A stretch of 64,000 nucleotides of DNA, from positions 18,020,854 to 18,084,853 of the forward strand of contig NC_045147.1 of the NCBI RefSeq assembly GCF_008831285.2. The letters are read 5' to 3'. This DNA is from Nymphaea colorata. Lineage: Eukaryota; Streptophyta; Magnoliopsida; Nymphaeales; Nymphaeaceae. Below the pieces are notes generated by a model that was not told where the DNA came from, did not search any database, and saw nothing but the letters and a program-made list of their open reading frames with translations. The position numbers and the translations under genes are program-made. This document shows positions 1-13,656 of the stretch, piece after piece (positions within the stretch are counted from its first letter, which is position 1; each line of letters starts with the position of its first letter).

Positions 1-3000
1 AACAGTTTCATGAACAACCTGACCAAGATGTCAATAACAAAAGTAAGAAACTAACTAACAGAAAGGAAAATTTCAAAACTATTATCAAAAGATGCACCTT
101 CTTTGAGCGTTCAATGGTCTGATCAGTTTCATCCATCGCTTTTCTGCCAACGTCAATAAGCTCTTGATTTGACATCTCTATTTGTTAAAAACGCATTAAA
201 TTATATCACCAACTAGAAACATCAAACATAATGAAATCTATGCAACACGACAAACAAATGTGCATAATGACAAAAGTGATTCACGAATCATAAGCAGCAC
301 ATAAGGAACAACATGCAAGAAGACCAATAGATCTTAAATGGTCCTACTTGGAACTACTCCAACTTGGAATAGAAAATGGATCAAAACCCGTGTAGGACCA
401 GTTGGTAGGGGAATAAAAAGCCACTAGAAATAGGAAGAAACAAGCAAAAAAAAAGCACGGAAAGATAGAACCAAAGAAGGCAGTAAAAAAAGAACATTTT
501 ATCACAACAAGAAACATTTTCCAAAAAAAAAAAAATTAAAGATAGCATTATAGGAAAAACATCACAGTAGAACCAGAATGTTGAATGGTTGCACTTGCAC
601 ATCTTCAAATAAAGAAAACATAAGCTCTTGATTTTGGATCTTTTAAGCGATTATACTAGTTTTTTCCTAAATCCTTGAGAATGCTATATAGAAGCTATCC
701 AGCAAAAAAAATTACTGATGGGACATAAATAATATCTTCTTCCAAGGAACGGAACCGATCATCCAACCTGAAGCCATTCTAACATTGCTTTCAGCTGCAG
801 GATCACTCATTCCAGCTCCCATATCAAAGAGCTCAATTCTCTTATTGCCAAGGCTACTCATGTACCTGTAAATCAACTACCATGAGTGAAAATCACATTA
901 AGCATACAGTAAACAAGCAAGGGCGAGCGATAACTGGAAGAAAAGGCACCAGAAGCTGGGAGAAGATCAAAACAGAGAGGAGAAAGAATGTGTGGAGATA
1001 TTTCCACTGATAGAAGGGTGAGTTCCCCAGTAAGCATATGCAGCTTGAAGCTCCATTAACCCAAAAAAAAAAAAAAAACCCACAAGTATGCAGCTGCTGG
1101 GAGCCTGGGACCTTTGCTTAGCAATGAAAGAAGAGAGCTCAAACCTTGGAATCCAATTATGCCCAAGCATATGCCCCTTCAGAACATTTGACAATCCAAC
1201 CAAATGCAATTTAAATAAGTGGTGAACTTCGCTGTACTAAGTCGCCTGTTGCAATTACTCCCATTTGAAAGAGGGAAGACTACAAAAACTATCTTGGCCC
1301 ATGCTATAGGTTCAATTAACATGAATAATAAATGAGGAATGCCTCATATGGCAAGATCATTAACAAGTCATGAATCATGCTAGTGCTCAAAATGCATTCT
1401 TTGGGTTCAATAAGTTTAACATGCCTGATGTCAAGTACTGCTTTTGGTGACATCACATCCAAATATGCTATAAATAAAGTAGCGATGGCATTTACTGCCT
1501 TTACATGACTGAATCCAAGACAGCTAAGTCAGCAACTACCAACTATACCAGAATCTGGCTGCTCTAAATTCTTTATGATTTTTGTTTTTTCATCTTCCTT
1601 AAATTGTTTTAGAGATGAGTTGCCAAAATAAATGAGCCAGTGTGAGATAACAAACTATGCTACCTTATCAGTTTCTCAAATAAAAGCAAAGCCATCCTTC
1701 AATAAAGAGGACTGAGATGCTAGAATAAGTATCCTAAATGCTTCGTTCATTCACAGACCTAGTTGATTGCCCTACAAACCATCACAAAAGGAGGAAACTA
1801 CCATACAAGAAGCCCACACGTCTTACGAGCAACTGCTCTGTTCGTAGTACATATTCACTGCCACTGCCTTAGGATCCATCAGAGAACCCACTATTTAAAA
1901 TCTTAGGGTAAAATGCATCAAAATGAACTTGAACAACTCATTTCAATAGTAATGAATTATGAACAATATTGTAGAGTAGTAACACACTCTATCAATCATA
2001 ATTGTATGTACAGTTATTAGTTGTGCATATCACAATCTCACAGGCTACACTCATCCGTACAAATAAAGAATAAAAGAGAAATGGCCATACGTTTTCCTCA
2101 ATGCCACATAAGAATTCAACTCTTTAATCTGCAAAAACAGATCAGTGCATTAACTTCAGAAAAATGTTCAAGCACATTACACTCATAAAAATGTCTCTAA
2201 AACATGGCCAACCATAGATTGCTTCTTCTCATTGAGTTGTTTATTCACTTCAGGAGGATTCCCATTTTCTTCCTCTTTGAGCTCACGATCAAATTCTTTT
2301 ATCAAACTGAAAAGCGAACCAAAAGTAGTTAATATTGCATCAAGTTCTGCAATCAATATACTATTATAATGAGACAAATATGATGATCAGGAAACTAAAT
2401 TTCATTGTTTGTTTCTAAAACTATATTCAACGAGAATAAGGCAGCGATGTGCTGGCCCGACAGCTGCAAACTTAATTGCTTAAATAGTTCGATTTGCACA
2501 AAAAATTAATATCTGTTTCTTATAAAACACTAAGTGCGGATGACTAACAGTAAAAACAATTTAAAAGGCAAAAACCAGAAAGAGGAGGCATAATGATGGA
2601 ATGGAAACAGTAAAATTCACTGACATGGTACAGAAGAGATTAGTAAATATAACCCACCCAGAAAAGGAAAGAAACATTAGATCACATACCGCTTGCACTC
2701 CCTCATTTTTGCAGTCAGTTCTTCCAATTGCTTGCTCTGCCTATTGGGGTCTTTAATCTTATCCAATTTCTGAAAGCCATTTCTGCAGAAAACAATTGTG
2801 TGAGATTCTTCAAAACAAATAAAAATTAAAAATAAGGAATGAAGAAAGGAAAAGACTGCAAGTATTCAGCACGTGGACTCTTAGGGAAACACCATCTGGC
2901 TGCTTAACCAGCAACAGAGATGTTCAAGACAAGTCATAAAGTAAAAAGAAATTATACAAAATCACAAATTCCTTTGCTCCTAGCATGATCAATAGTTTGA

Positions 3001-4262
3001 GTTCTAACTTTGTGTAACAACATGACAACACACTTTAGTTTTTATTGCTATTCATTTCAAGCACTTGTTTAAAACAAGCCTTATGTGGTACCAAAACTTG
3101 GTGGCCTAACAACATTCGTAACAGAAGCAAATGAGAAAGGGCTAGTTGTGCATATCCAACATCAGCACCGTGCCCAGCCCCTCTCCCTCCCCCTACACAA
3201 CACGCACGAGTTTAATTAGAGTATCTCGTGCCAGAAAGGGTATTATGGCATGATACCGGGACAACAATAAGATTCACTTATTTGCTTTCACGTTGTGCAT
3301 TCAATTAATAGCAGTCAAACTTATTGAAAGTGAAGGCTGGCATTTCAGCTTTCAATTTTCATCAACGATGTCCTTCCGATGATGTATGTCTCATTCAAGT
3401 ATATCCTCAGTACTTACCAGTCTCGCACTTGATATACTTTCAAACACCTTAAGCAGGGAAAGAAATTGGATAGGGGAAACGACCACATTTGTCCCACCTA
3501 CGGACACGGGACAGGCAGGTAGCTCGATTTCATCATTTGAATGTCCCAGCTAAACAAGATACACCAATGCCATCATGGGTTCCATGATCTATTTATACTC
3601 ATTGTAGAGCGAACAATCTCAAAAACCCCAAAAACAATCAGCAAGATCCAACTACTGCAGGCTACGCAAAACGGAAAAAGGAAGAACAAGGAAAATCTCC
3701 AAGCTACGGACTGCAATGCCGCTCGAGCGGATAGCACGTCAGATGCCTAACATCAACATCAGAGAACCAACAGCCACCAAGGAACGTTTCCAACGGCCGT
3801 CGCGCTTCTAAATTCTCCAATCTTGGCTAGCACATTCAGTACGCAACGGAAAGCAAAATGCATCAAATATTCACAAACAAGAAACTCAACGAACGCCACA
3901 CTAGCACCCGCCTTGCTCCATCTCTAAATATCCCAAGTACCATTTCCCCAACGCGAAAAATTGACCACGATATTACACCAATGCTAAGAACATGGGCCCT
4001 TGCAGAGTAGAAAAAACTCGAAATCTCTATATATCGTCAAGCCAGAAACTTCCCCCAGTCGAGAAACGACGAAACGATTCATAGACCCCTAAAATGGACG
4101 AACGGGAAACCGAGTTCGAGATATAATTCGAAAAGAAGAAGAGCGAAGGAAAGGATAGGTAAGCAACAGAAGGGAGTCGACTCACGCGAGAGCGCGGAAG
4201 TGATCTGCCAGCTCTCCGTCGATCTGCTCGAGTTGTGCGCTCATCTTCAATTCGCTCGCCAT
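1..4262 (-). CDS. NPSN13: NPSN13-like Qb-SNARE, 5' seven exons (3' end outside window)
   Basis: Novel plant SNAREs are tail-anchored Qb-SNAREs that act in membrane fusion at the plasma membrane and the cell plate. I built seven exons by GT..AG and phase: 4262-4186, 2782-2690, 2306-2213, 2128-2091, 865-768, 177-98 and 18-<1, giving 166 residues in frame. Recognisable blocks are MSAQLEQIDGELADHFRAL at the N terminus, NRQSKQLEELTAKMREC, IKEFDRELKEEENGNPPEVN, IKELNSYVALRKTY, and MSNQELID leading into DETDQTIERSK. They follow the order and spacing of Arabidopsis NPSN13 as I remember it, and the N terminus fits NPSN13 better than NPSN11. The part seen is the N-terminal Habc-like region and the start of the SNARE motif. 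The rest of the SNARE motif and the C-terminal anchor lie beyond position 1. The ATG at 4262 is the first in frame and sits just 3' of a GC-richer leader (about 4263-4480). Introns reach 1.4 kb. No break is seen. Confidence 0.92.
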
Positions 4263-7100
4263 AGCCGCTCACAATCCGGTAACTTCCCACCGGGTTCCGG
4301 CGACTGAAAACCTAGCCCTTCCCGAGGCCAAGTCTCATCGGCAATTCCCGAAAGGACCGGAAAGCGAAAACCCGCCAGCCACGCGACCGCCGGAATAGAA
4401 ACCCAAATTTTCGCGATTCCTTTCTCCCCCTTTTCTCCTCCGACTCTGCGCTGGTCGCCCAAAGAGAACGCCAAAAGCAATGAACTTCCAACCGTGTTTC
4501 TTTTCTTTCAATATTTGTGCCAATTTACGATAATACCCAACATTCCTTTCACTCAATGGCAAACGATGAGCTTGGCTCCTCGGGTTTGACATACGCGACC
4601 GCCGACCCGAACTTGCCCTCATACGGAAGGATCTCAACGGATCGAATTCGGGTCAGATTTGAACTCTCCGAATGGGACCTTTTAATTCACAAGTTCAAAT
4701 AAACGGATAGCACATATCTTGTCACGGATTCGATCTTGAATTCATCAAGTCATACTTGGTACAATATCGGAACTTGATAGATTATCGAATTCAGATCTGA
4801 TGTTCAGTTTTGTAACTGAGTTTTGATCCGAATACCACATCTCATTATTTTTCGCTAGTTCATTTTGAACTCTATTCTGAACAGTAAGGTCTGAAACCAG
4901 GTTTCCATACAAATCCAATTGCAAGTTTTAAAATCATCTCTCCATGTAGAGGGGCCTTTTGTTGGCTATACACAATTCTTATGAAATCTAATTTAACTAG
5001 ATATTAACCAATTGGGGTAATACTGGATCTAAATGTTTAGGTAATGCTACCTATTCAAAGTGGACATCCCAGAGCAAAAAACCTGACTTCTAAGTAATAG
5101 CGGTTTCCGTTGCTAAATATGATGCCTAAATATGTGTTTAAGTCAATGGTATATGAGGTGTTCTTATTTTTTCCTCTTAACATAGATAGCGGTTCTAAGC
5201 TATCTTAGCTTACGTCCATATATTCTCAATGGGGTTGGTGCAATGGACAGAGTGAAGACTGGTAGATGGTTAGTATCTGTTTTAAAAATTACAGCAAAAA
5301 ATGAGGGGAAGTGGGGAGGGAGAAAAGACACTGATATACAAGTTGAAGCATAGTACGTGAATCACCTTAAAATACTAAAAAAAATATGAAGATAAGGAAA
5401 ACGGTGACAGTCATTTTGTTGAGTGGTATGATAAAACTGCTCATCCAGCATATATCTATGCACTAAACATTTGATTTAATAATTAGATATGTGATTTATT
5501 AACTTATTTGCGACCATGGCAGTTCTAATCAATTGCATTTTCAGGCAGAAGTTTAAAATCGATTCCAGACATTTGAATAACCCATATATCACTAACGCGG
5601 GATTTGATTCCCACATAAAATTTGTCCCTATCCCTATCCCCAACAAAGAAGAAGAAGAAGAACAAGCTTACAAATTAAAAAAAAAAAAAAAGGCATGTTT
5701 AAGTAATTAAACTGCTGGATCTTTAACTGCATTGAATCGGCGTCCCGTTAGTTAGGGATGCGTGCCAGATAAGTTCAGTTCATATGCTGGATTAACTGTA
5801 GGGGTTTTAATTTGATATCGGATAACCAGATCCGTTATCCAGATAAAAAATGGTTCAAGTCCTTGTAGATTCAAGTACCAGGCTACTCCAAGCTCAGATT
5901 GAGAAGGGAGAATCGGATTGCCCCGGATGTGATTATGCCGGATCCGATTAAGTTGGATTTGGCAGAGGTTAGATCCGAACCCCAAGTCCATTATTGGGAA
6001 AGTAAAAGGTCATTTTCGTCAGGGTTTCCATTGGGTCGTACTCCAACCCAACTCAGCCCTTCGATTACATTTGAACGAAGAAAAAATGAGGGAGCGGAGG
6101 CAATGAAAGCGAAGGGACGAGATGACCATGAAGAGCTTAGGTGGAATGAGTTGTTCCCCCAATCAGCAACCCCGTGAAGGCGGGCCCCACCCCACCACCT
6201 ACATTCGCTTCGCCGGAAATTTAGGCCCCCCCCCCCCCCTATCGGGTCGGACCTTTTACGATCTATTTAGTTTGGAACTTATTTATATGTATGCAGACGA
6301 ATAGATCTAATGTATTTAATAGATTTGAATGAGACTCATTTTCGTGATTATTTGGTAGTTTAAACATTTATTAAAAGTTTCATGAATCTATTCAAAAGTT
6401 GAACAGATTTATGAAACAGTAACATTAAGCAGCATTCATGAACGAGTCTAAATCTTTGAAGCATATTCATGTTCATTGCTGCAAGCATTGTACTGCATTA
6501 ATTTATTTCGGTGCATATTCATAAGATAGTAACAATATGTTATTATTGTCAAACAACTCCTAATTGTTTGTCCTTTATGCTAAATATAAAAAAATAAAAA
6601 GGAAAATACTAGGGTTGGTCTTGAGGGGTTGGTATGATAGTCTCGGACCTTAGCTATTGGACCAAGAGTCACGATTTTAGCTTTAGGAACCTCATTTAGC
6701 TACACAAGCCAAAGCATGAGATTTTAAAAAGACAAAAACACTAGCCTTGTAGATAGTTTGTCAATAATAAGAACAGTGATATGTTGTTTTATTGTCAAGT
6801 CACATTGAAGGTAGAATAGAACACTTTGTGAGTATGACAGTGACATATTTGATCCACAATTTTCCTTATTGTTCCCATTGACATAAGACCAGAAACCATA
6901 TGACAGTGCCACATATTTGAATGATATTATTGGAAAATAACTAGTGGTTGTTGAAACTCGAACTCGGGGCAAGGAGAGTCCATCTCTTGCATCCATCTTG
7001 TTATTGCTTGGTCCAGGCTTTCTTGGCCAGCTTAAATATAAAAAGGAGAAGCAGTCGTCTTAAATGGAAAGAAAAGACAAGAAGTTATTTATAAATTTAA

Positions 7101-7936
7101 GGGGTGCATTTGGATGACACACCAAAACTCATTTTTTGAGTTAAAAAAAAATGATTTTGCTTCATAAACTTAGTTTCACGAGTGTTTGGATGACATAAGA
7201 AATGAGTTTAATTCGTTTTTTTTTTTTAAAAAAATCATTCTTTAAAAGGAAGTGAATAATTTGGTTACCCTAAAAAAAATGTGTTTTGGTTCCATTATCC
7301 AATCGTAGGCAAATGTAACAAAGTAACAATTATCAGATTTTACATGCGTAAATTGATCTTTCAAGCATGATATTTAATTGGTAGGTTCCCTTGGACCCTT
7401 TTTTGGGGTCAAAACATGCTTTCTTAGCAACAGGTGCTATTGGATTTGGGGTTTTGGATATGCCCATAGATGGGTTAGATCTGGATCTATTTCCTAATGG
7501 AGATAATGGTCGCTTGTTATGTTCAACCCCGTCCATTTTCACAGAGGTTTAGAGCTGCTTCAGAACTTTGGGATCTTCATATTTTTAATTGGTAGTGGTT
7601 GCATTTGGATCCGGTCATGTCTCGGTTTGTCGAGCCATTTCCCCGTTAAGCTTGCATATATATGCAATCAATATTGGAAACATGAGGGTGTTTGGATGAC
7701 ACCATAAAAAAAACTTAGTTTTGATGGTGGGAACTAAATTTTACAAAAGCCTAGTTAAAAACATAGGGGGTGTTTGAATGCCACTTGAGTGAGCGAGAGC
7801 TCGAAGCGATGCTCGAAGGCCTTCAATTTCTCCTGCCTTCGGGGTCCTGAACTGCGTCGGTGTCAATGATAAAACGGTGCACCCTTCAACTTGAATGCCA
7901 CTCCAAAATCACTTTTTGGAAAGTGTTTGGATGACA
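7101..7936. repeat. Cluster of five TGTTTGGATGACA-type motifs
   Basis: Near copies start at 7101 (GCATTTGGATGACAC), 7182, 7687 (GGGTGTTTGGATGACAC), 7766 (GTGTTTGAATGCCAC) and 7921. All are in the same orientation and flanked by A/T-rich filler. The G-run followed by TGTTTGGATG is common at the ends of small plant DNA transposons. I could not pair the copies into clean inverted repeats with target duplications, so the boundaries are unknown. Confidence 0.4.
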
Positions 7937-8748
7937 AGAAAATTCTCTTTTGTGAAAACTGGATTTTTCACATGAGAATGAAGGTAAAACCCCGTAGTTT
8001 GCCCCCAAAACCTAGTTTTTTGTGGTCATCTAAAAGCCCCCATTTTCCTATTGGATTCAAACGGGTTCTAAGTTATTCCAAAGTTTTGTTTTTATAGCTG
8101 TGCCAAACTCAACTCGGTTGGCTCTTGAGATAGTTAGCCGATCTGAATCCAATCCAATCCATTTACATTTACACTAATGCTTCATAATTAGTCATTGAAG
8201 GAGTAATTAATGTGCTGATTTGATCTATTTCCTATCTATGATTTCTCCCTTTCTTGATCAAACACGAGTAAACAGTTTTGCGTTGAAATCATGTCTCAGT
8301 TTGAGAGGAAAAATTGGTCCCATCAAACGGCACCCTCAACGGTGATTTTCCTTCACGAGAAAGTTTCTATCCCATCTTCATAATGTGTTTACCTTTTCCT
8401 CTTTTTGTTTTGGTTTTGAACACCTTTCGACATCTTTTACTTTCGGTGAAACTTTACCACACATTTAAGATCCACGGTATTAGATAGGAGGAAATCTTTG
8501 TCCGGAAAGACCTCCTTTTTTGTGGGTCTCAAACGCACTTTCACTTATGCACATGTCTTTCTATCATACATCGGGTGTTCACCTTTATCCCAACCAAACA
8601 TCGTGCTATCCATCCCACATCCCATACTTTTCCATCTTTTATTAATAACACTGGAAATTAGCAGGACGCTGGAGCGAAGACATGTTTTTTTTGTTTCACT
8701 TGTCCTCTCGAGCTTAGCAGTGATCCAAATGGGTTGGGTCTGGCTGGT

Positions 8749-9088
8749 GGGGCTGCACAACAAGTTAAATCAGCTTGAGTTCGGAACTCACAAGTCGAGC
8801 ACAAGTTCATATGTACGCTCAAAATGTTAAATGAGTCGAGTTTAAGTGGTAAGAACTCGACTTGTTTAAATTCGAGTCGGATCAAGTATACAATAAACAT
8901 TGAATTATAATGAAAAAAGAATTAACTTGAGTAGCAACTAAACACCTTAATGAGTAGTTAGTTACAAGGAATGTGACATGCTTAACATAAGCGAGTTAAA
9001 TGAGTCGAGTTCGAGCTCGAGTTTTTTGAGTCAAGTCGAGCTCAGGCTGACCCAACTTGAGCTCGATTTGGCTTGTGTGCAGCTCTAC
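8749..9088. mobile_element. MITE-like element, GAGCTGCACA termini
   Basis: A segment of about 340 bp has inverted ends. The left end reads GGGGCTGCACAACAAG (8749-8764). The right end, on the other strand, reads GTAGAGCTGCACACAAG (9088-9072), which matches apart from one indel and a few substitutions. The interior is rich in alternating GAGTCGAG/GAGCTCGAG motifs. There is no coding capacity, and I saw no clear target-site duplication. Confidence 0.55.
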
Positions 9089-10264
9089 TCTCAGAAAGCA
9101 TTTTTGTCCAAACTTTTTCGGCATCTTTTTTTTCTATGAAAAACCATTAAAAGAAAAAACAAGTAAAGTAAGATATTAATAAAATGTGAATGTTGCTTCT
9201 TCGGATCTGTTATTCCTTAGTATGATAATAAGACTTTCGCGATCCACCAACAACTAATCAGTTCTAGTATAAAAGGCAAATTATTTTTAAGTTAGTGGCG
9301 AGACTGCCGGATCCAAGAAAGAAACAAGGCGTTAGCGAGACGGCAATTGACAACTAAGACATTTCGTCCAGGCGTTGGAAATCTTGCGTCATCTTGTCTC
9401 CTTTCATTCTTCATCTACTCAGTCATCCTCGACGCGTCCTTTTGACTCCTTTAGTAAGTTTCTTTATTAAAAAAGAAATTGGAAGAACTCTTAAGAACAA
9501 TATTCTGGAATGACTGACAGATCTGTTTTGAATACTTTCATGAAAAGTATATCAATGTCGTCAGGATTCTCATAGTTGAGCAATAAAATGTTACCGTAGA
9601 TCAGCAAGGTCCAGTACCAATAAAAATGTGAGAAAAAAAACCCTTTTAGATATGATATCCCGCTCCTAAGTTAGTCTATTTATTTTCACAAAAGACATCA
9701 TAAGCGAGATCTTAATACATGAAAATTAAACAAATCGTAGAGTGTCAAATTTTTGAGACTTAAAAAGAAAAAGGCACTTTTAGTTTCAAATTTGAATGCA
9801 TACATAGGATTTGATCGCAATAATACAAATGTTTTCTTATTCAACCTAACGGAGCAGGTCTCAAGTGACGATTGATAAAATTAGGCAGCACAAGAGAAAA
9901 ATGTAAAGGCTCTGGATGTTCGTGAAATTGTTTTGGGCTTCGGTTGCACGATGGTGACCATCCATCATGAAATATGAACGGTCAGGATTACAGATTATTT
10001 TGAAAACGCGATCCTATGAAGTAGTCAGTCACGTCAACGTCCTCCACCTTTTTCCACCCAAGGTTTCGGGTCTGTTGACCCGACCCGTTTTCTGCGGGAG
10101 GAGCGGTTTCGTCACGACGACGGCGATGATGGCAAGGGGAGTTATTTATCAAAAGAAGGGGGGCTATTTACTGAATGTGCCTCCCCCGTTAAGGTTTTCC
10201 AAAAAAATTACGGGAAGGCCGTTTATTTGCAGGTTATTGCAGAAACCCGCGGAGTTTCCCGATT

Positions 10265-10403
10265 AAAAAGCCGGGAAGGAAGGGAGGGAGGGAGGAGGGA
10301 AGGAAGGGAGGGAGAAGGAGAAATGGTGGGCGACTTGCAGTAGGGTGAGAGCAAAGAGAGAGGGAGAGGGGGAGATAGAGAGGGGGAAATAGGGAGAGAG
10401 AGG
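10265..10403. promoter_or_regulatory. GA-rich purine tract upstream of the NYN gene
   Basis: Nearly uninterrupted GGAAGG, GGGAGG and GAGAGA motifs run up to the ATG at 10406. GA/CT tracts of this kind are known binding targets of plant GAGA-binding (BPC) factors and are common in plant core promoters and leaders. The assignment here is by composition and position only. Confidence 0.45.
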
Positions 10404-10405
10404 CT

Positions 10406-13400
10406 ATGGCGGAACCTGAGTATTCGAACGCGAAGACGTCGGTGTGGTGGGATATAGAGAACTGCCAGGTGCCGAGGGGGGCAGAACCCCACGCCATTGC
10501 TCAGAACATAAGCTCCGCCCTCGCTTTCGTTGGCTACAGAGGACCCGTTTCCATCTCCGCTTACGGCGACACCACCCGCATCCCCTCCACCGTCCAACAC
10601 GCCCTCTCCAGCACCGGCGTCGCCCTCAACCACGTCCCCGCCGGTAAACCCCGTTCTCGTTATGGCTTTGACCAGACAGAAACCCCAAGTACCCGTTTCC
10701 TTCCTAATCGTCGGACAGATTACAGGATCGACCCAGGGGTCGGTGTAATTTAATTTCGCAAACCCTTAATTCTTGATGGTTAGAATCGGTCGGTTGAATA
10801 ATCAGCGGATTGCTAGCTTTAAGTACCTAATCCCCGATGTAATTTTCGGAACTTAGTCACGACTCAATCGCTTTGAGATAAGAGCTAGTTTTCTTTTGTT
10901 GTAGATCTGCGTTTTCTTTACTTGCATCAACAGAGTTCGTGATTCTATCTCTTGATTCTCGAGGTTCATTGCATAATTGAACTCTAATTCTCTCTGTCGA
11001 TGATATTTTAGTGTGGCCCAATTGTTGGCATCCACATGTCGCCTATTATGGAATTAAAGGTTTTACGAAGAAGGCCTGGTTCACTGATTTCGTCCTGTTC
11101 CTTTGTTGCTAAATGGTTGGGAAAGTACATATGTGTTGGTTTTGCTATTTGAAGACTAACCTTTGGTAGTCCTGTGTGCTTATTTTGTTTTCCTGACCTT
11201 GTGCATATTCAGGAGACCGATTTCAACGACAAATTATGAGCGGCTAATTTAACTGTTTTTGTTGTGGATCCTATTTGTACCTGCAAAATGAATAAGAATT
11301 GAGTGAGGACGGTAAGGTTCAAGCTCTTCCATGGGGGTTTTGTAGAATGGGATACAGGTAGTTTGGTGTGATGAGGAATGAAGTTCGGGGACTGTTACTA
11401 GTTGTATAAGCATATAAATCCCGTTGATTCTGTGTCCTTGTCCTGTTTTTTACTGATAAAATTCTGACTCTATTTAGCTTGAACGAAACTAATGGTTGTT
11501 TGCTTAAACTTTTTCTTCAGATAGATGCTGGTAACTGTAACACTGCTAGTCTTGGCTATTTACTGCTGCCGTGCATGATTGTAATTCCTTTTTGCTTTCC
11601 TGTTTACTCACTTTGATTCTGGTAATTTTGCGTATGGCATCATATAGGTGTTAAAGATGCAAGCGACAAAAAAATTCTTGTGGATATGCTGTTCTGGGCA
11701 GTGGATAATCCTGCCCCTGCAAATTATCTGTTGATTTCTGGAGACCGGGACTTCTCTAATGCACTCCACCAATTACGCATGAGGAGATATAATATCCTAC
11801 TAGCGCAGCCTCAAAATGTTTCTGCTCCCCTTGTTGCTGCTGCAAAGACTGTCTGGTTATGGACAAGCTTGTTGGCTGGAGGTCCAGCATTGCAAAATGG
11901 TTCAGGACCAGCAATGCCTAATATTCCAGGCGAACTAGTACAACCGATTAATGGACATAATGCGGACAGACCCAGGATTGCATTTCCTGAAAATCAGCAA
12001 GAAAAGCTGTACGTGCGTTCAGAAGCTGAACATACACAGGATTTCTCAGGGGGCCAGAAGAACTATGGTACTAAGGCTACTGATAGGACTAAAGGGAAAC
12101 CGTCCAAAAGAAACCCAAGTCAAACGAATGGTCCAAGAAGTATGAACCGAGAAAATCAGTCACCCCAATTTGGAGCTCAAGATGCACATGCTAGCTCTAA
12201 CAGATTGGACCTGAAGACAAAAATGGTCAAACAGCAAAGTAAAATTCCTAACCAAATGACTGCACAGTCTGATATGATGGGATTAAATTCTTCTAGCCAG
12301 TTCACATCCCAGCAGAGAAGTTCTTCTAGTAGTGGTTTGCATCCTTCGACATCATCCTCTTCATTGCTTCCTGAATTTGGACCTCCACCTCAACCTATGC
12401 AGCTTAAAACATCTTGTAGTGCTCCACCGATATTTTCTTATCCTGGTCCATCGCAGAACAGTGGAAATATTCCTCGTAATTTTCATCCTCAATATTCTCA
12501 ACCTGTTGGACCCAGTAACTTGATGCCTATGCCACACTCATTCTCAGTGGGAAACCCTTACCCACCTACTTCATGTGCACCAAGCCCATATCCTTATCAT
12601 TCAAGATACGATGGGCCTCGTCATCCTCCAGGACCTATTCCAGAGATGCCAAACATCGGAAAGTTAAATATTTCCGACCATCAGGTTAGCACACAGAATA
12701 CTCCAGTTTCTCACCTGAATGGAGAAGCTAATGTAAAAGTTAATTTTGAGGCATCTACGCTTCAAAAGGATTTTACACAGCAACGAATCGCTCATCCACA
12801 TAATGGGAAAACTTTTCAGCATGACAGCATGCATAGCAAGCAGATGCCTTCTGGTTCTGAATCACAGGCTTCGGCTCCAGTTCAGGCACAGTCTACTGAA
12901 ACAGTACTTTATCATATAGGTGTTCTTTTGCGTGTGATGCAGACACTGAAGAATGACAAAATGATGCCTTCAGAAACTAATATTGCAGATTGCATTCGAT
13001 ATGGAGATTCAAGTAATCCTAATTTTGATTTGCGTTTGGCCTTGGATAGTGCCATTGAGAGAAAAATATTGGTAGTCCATAGCCCTGGAGGACCTTTCCA
13101 AATTTATCTTCCAAAAAATGATACATTGTGGAAATGCATCAATCCACTAGATACTAGCATAAAACATCCCAAAGAAACATGGGATGGGCTATCAAAGTAT
13201 TTGGCTTCTCTTGAAGGTCGTTCAGCAATTATGGCTTCCCAAAGCAGGTAATCTACTGCATCCTCCATTTATGTGTGTGCTTGCGAGTGCATGATCGTGC
13301 ATGTGTAGTATGTACACATGCAGGCATGGGCATATTTACACGTTGGGTGGGTCAATATGTTTATGTTTGGCTACGGAACATCCTTAGTGAATAAACTATA

Positions 13401-13656
13401 AAGATAATTGCTCGAATAAAAGATTTTCTTGTGCTTTTGTGACAGGTATCATGCTGCAACTATACTAAAGAAATCATGTTTAAAGCATCTTGTCATCGGT
13501 GAAATACTTCAGTTGTTGAATGCAGCAATAACTTTGAGACATTGGATAGTGCCCCGTCACTCAGGCTGGCAACCACTGCAGTTCAACCTAGCAGAATCTG
13601 ACAAAGATTCAGATTCTAAATCTATTCCTGATGACAGGCAATCGTTTCTTTACTGA
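10406..13656 (+). CDS. NYN-domain (MARF1-like) putative ribonuclease
   Basis: Three exons, 10406-10643, 11648-13247 and 13446-13656, join in phase to 682 aa. The N-terminal 130 residues or so form a NYN (PIN-like) nuclease domain: VWWDIENCQVP at 13-23 with Asp16, a central DKKILVDMLFWAV with Asp92, and LLISGDRDFSNAL with Asp112 and Asp114. These acidic residues are the expected metal-binding set. The middle, about residues 165-500, is Ser/Gln/Pro-rich and looks disordered. The C-terminal 180 residues are again ordered: a block starting ETVLYHIGVLLRVMQ, then one ending LRHWIVPRHSGWQPLQF, probably winged-helix/LOTUS-like. This architecture matches plant proteins often annotated as putative endonuclease or glycosyl hydrolase and related to animal MARF1, which degrades RNA. 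RNA cleavage is inferred. The gene looks intact. The ATG follows a GA-rich leader and begins directly before the nuclease domain. Confidence 0.9.

Larger units (their letters stand above)
4263..10405. other. Intergenic region with transposon relics
   Basis: About 6.1 kb between two divergently transcribed genes. Positions 4263-4480 are probably the leader of the NPSN13-like gene. No ORF here resembles a protein family. A run of 14 C lies at 6226-6239. From 7101 to 7936 a short motif close to TGTTTGGATGACA occurs five times in the same orientation, typical of decayed non-autonomous transposon ends. A MITE-like element occupies 8749-9088. The last 140 bases (about 10265-10403) are an almost pure purine (G/A) tract directly upstream of the NYN-gene start and are probably promoter or leader. 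Confidence 0.6.

Noticed and set aside
10223..10633. 136-codon minus-strand ORF
   Set aside because: It is antisense to the NYN exon 1 and its purine tract. The Ser/Pro/Leu composition is an artefact of the GA repeat.
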